Assembly (NCBI GenBank): GCA_031287245.1
Contig: JAITTD010000128.1
Span: 1 to 7,235 of the forward strand
Origin: Bacteroidales bacterium
GTDB taxonomy: Bacteria; Bacteroidota; Bacteroidia; Bacteroidales; UBA4181
DNA length: 7,235 bases
Reading direction: 5' to 3'
Of the stretch, positions 7,118 to 7,235 are shown piece by piece (position 1 is the first letter of the stretch; every line of letters starts with the position of its first letter). The notes under the pieces are model-generated. The model did no database searches, was not told the origin of the DNA, and saw only the letters and a list, made by a program, of their open reading frames with translations. The position numbers and the translations under genes were made by a program.

Positions 7118-7172
7118 TTCAATGGTGATTCGGTTGTGATTCAATGGTGATTCGGTTGTGATTCAATGGTGA
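7118..7172. repeat. 11-base tandem repeat, five units alternating TTCAATGGTGA and TTCGGTTGTGA
   Basis: TTCAATGGTGA occurs exactly at 7118-7128, 7140-7150 and 7162-7172. TTCGGTTGTGA occurs exactly at 7129-7139 and 7151-7161. The array is therefore two and a half perfect copies of a 22-base unit, itself two diverged 11-mers. It begins at the first base after the stop codon of the preceding gene. It shares the core and the A/G alternation at position 4 with the decamer array at 1761-1810. Confidence 0.95.
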
Positions 7173-7197
7173 TACAATTGTATCTCCACTGAATCAC
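7158..7197. repeat. 40-base imperfect palindrome with a perfect 14-base centre
   Basis: The left arm is GTGATTCAATGGTGATACAA and the reverse complement of the right arm is GTGATTCAGTGGAGATACAA, so 18 of 20 positions match. The centre GATACAATTGTATC (7171-7184) is perfectly symmetrical. The left arm is the last unit of the 11-base array, so the right arm is effectively an inverted repeat unit. As RNA it would form a long hairpin with a loop of about four bases. It could stop or protect the 3' end of the preceding transcript, but no T tract follows, so it is not a standard intrinsic terminator. Confidence 0.8.
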
Positions 7198-7215
7198 TAT
7201 GTCTCACGATTGTAA

Positions 7216-7235
7216 CAATGGGATGAATCCCATTG
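7216..7235. repeat. Perfect inverted repeat with TGAA loop, reaching the window edge
   Basis: CAATGGGA at 7216-7223 and TCCCATTG at 7228-7235 are perfect complements around a TGAA loop. The stem may be longer, because its right arm ends at the last base of the window. It is only 18 bases beyond the 40-base palindrome and shares the CAATGG word with the 11-base repeats. Role unknown: part of a repeat element or a terminator stem whose T tract would lie outside the window. Confidence 0.7.

Overview
The window looks like ordinary chromosomal DNA from a member of the Bacteroidota, most likely a Bacteroidales-type bacterium of middling G+C content. Three things suggest this: the C-terminus of the primary sigma factor, which has the KLLKGYLG-type ending I associate with this phylum; upstream elements matching the Bacteroidota -7 box TAnnTTTG; and the absence of clear Shine-Dalgarno sequences at the gene starts. 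I cannot name a genus from the sequence alone.

Layout from left to right. The 3' end of rpoD (plus strand, cut by the window edge) runs into a convergent gene and overlaps it by 13 bases. Then come three minus-strand genes that read like one operon, transcribed right to left: proB (glutamate 5-kinase), an HD-domain phosphohydrolase of the SAMHD1/COG1078 type starting 5 bases after proB, and a retinol-saturase/phytoene-desaturase-like flavoprotein. The flavoprotein is separated from the HD gene by an 83-base spacer filled with short repeats. A 210-base AT-rich divergent intergenic region follows, with promoter-like elements on both strands. The right 2.75 kb is one plus-strand gene for a 917-residue protein with an N-terminal membrane anchor, two DUF3352-like lobes and a C-terminal seven-bladed beta-propeller. 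The last 118 bases are non-coding and consist of an 11-base tandem repeat, a 40-base imperfect palindrome and a hairpin that reaches the window edge.

The enzymes belong to separate processes: proline synthesis, nucleotide hydrolysis, and lipid or isoprenoid redox chemistry. Their grouping suggests co-transcription rather than one pathway. I see no mobile element, CRISPR array, RNA gene or defence system. The items most worth a second look are the uncharacterised anchored propeller protein and the two related repeat arrays, whose periods of 10 and 11 bases are close to one turn of the DNA helix.
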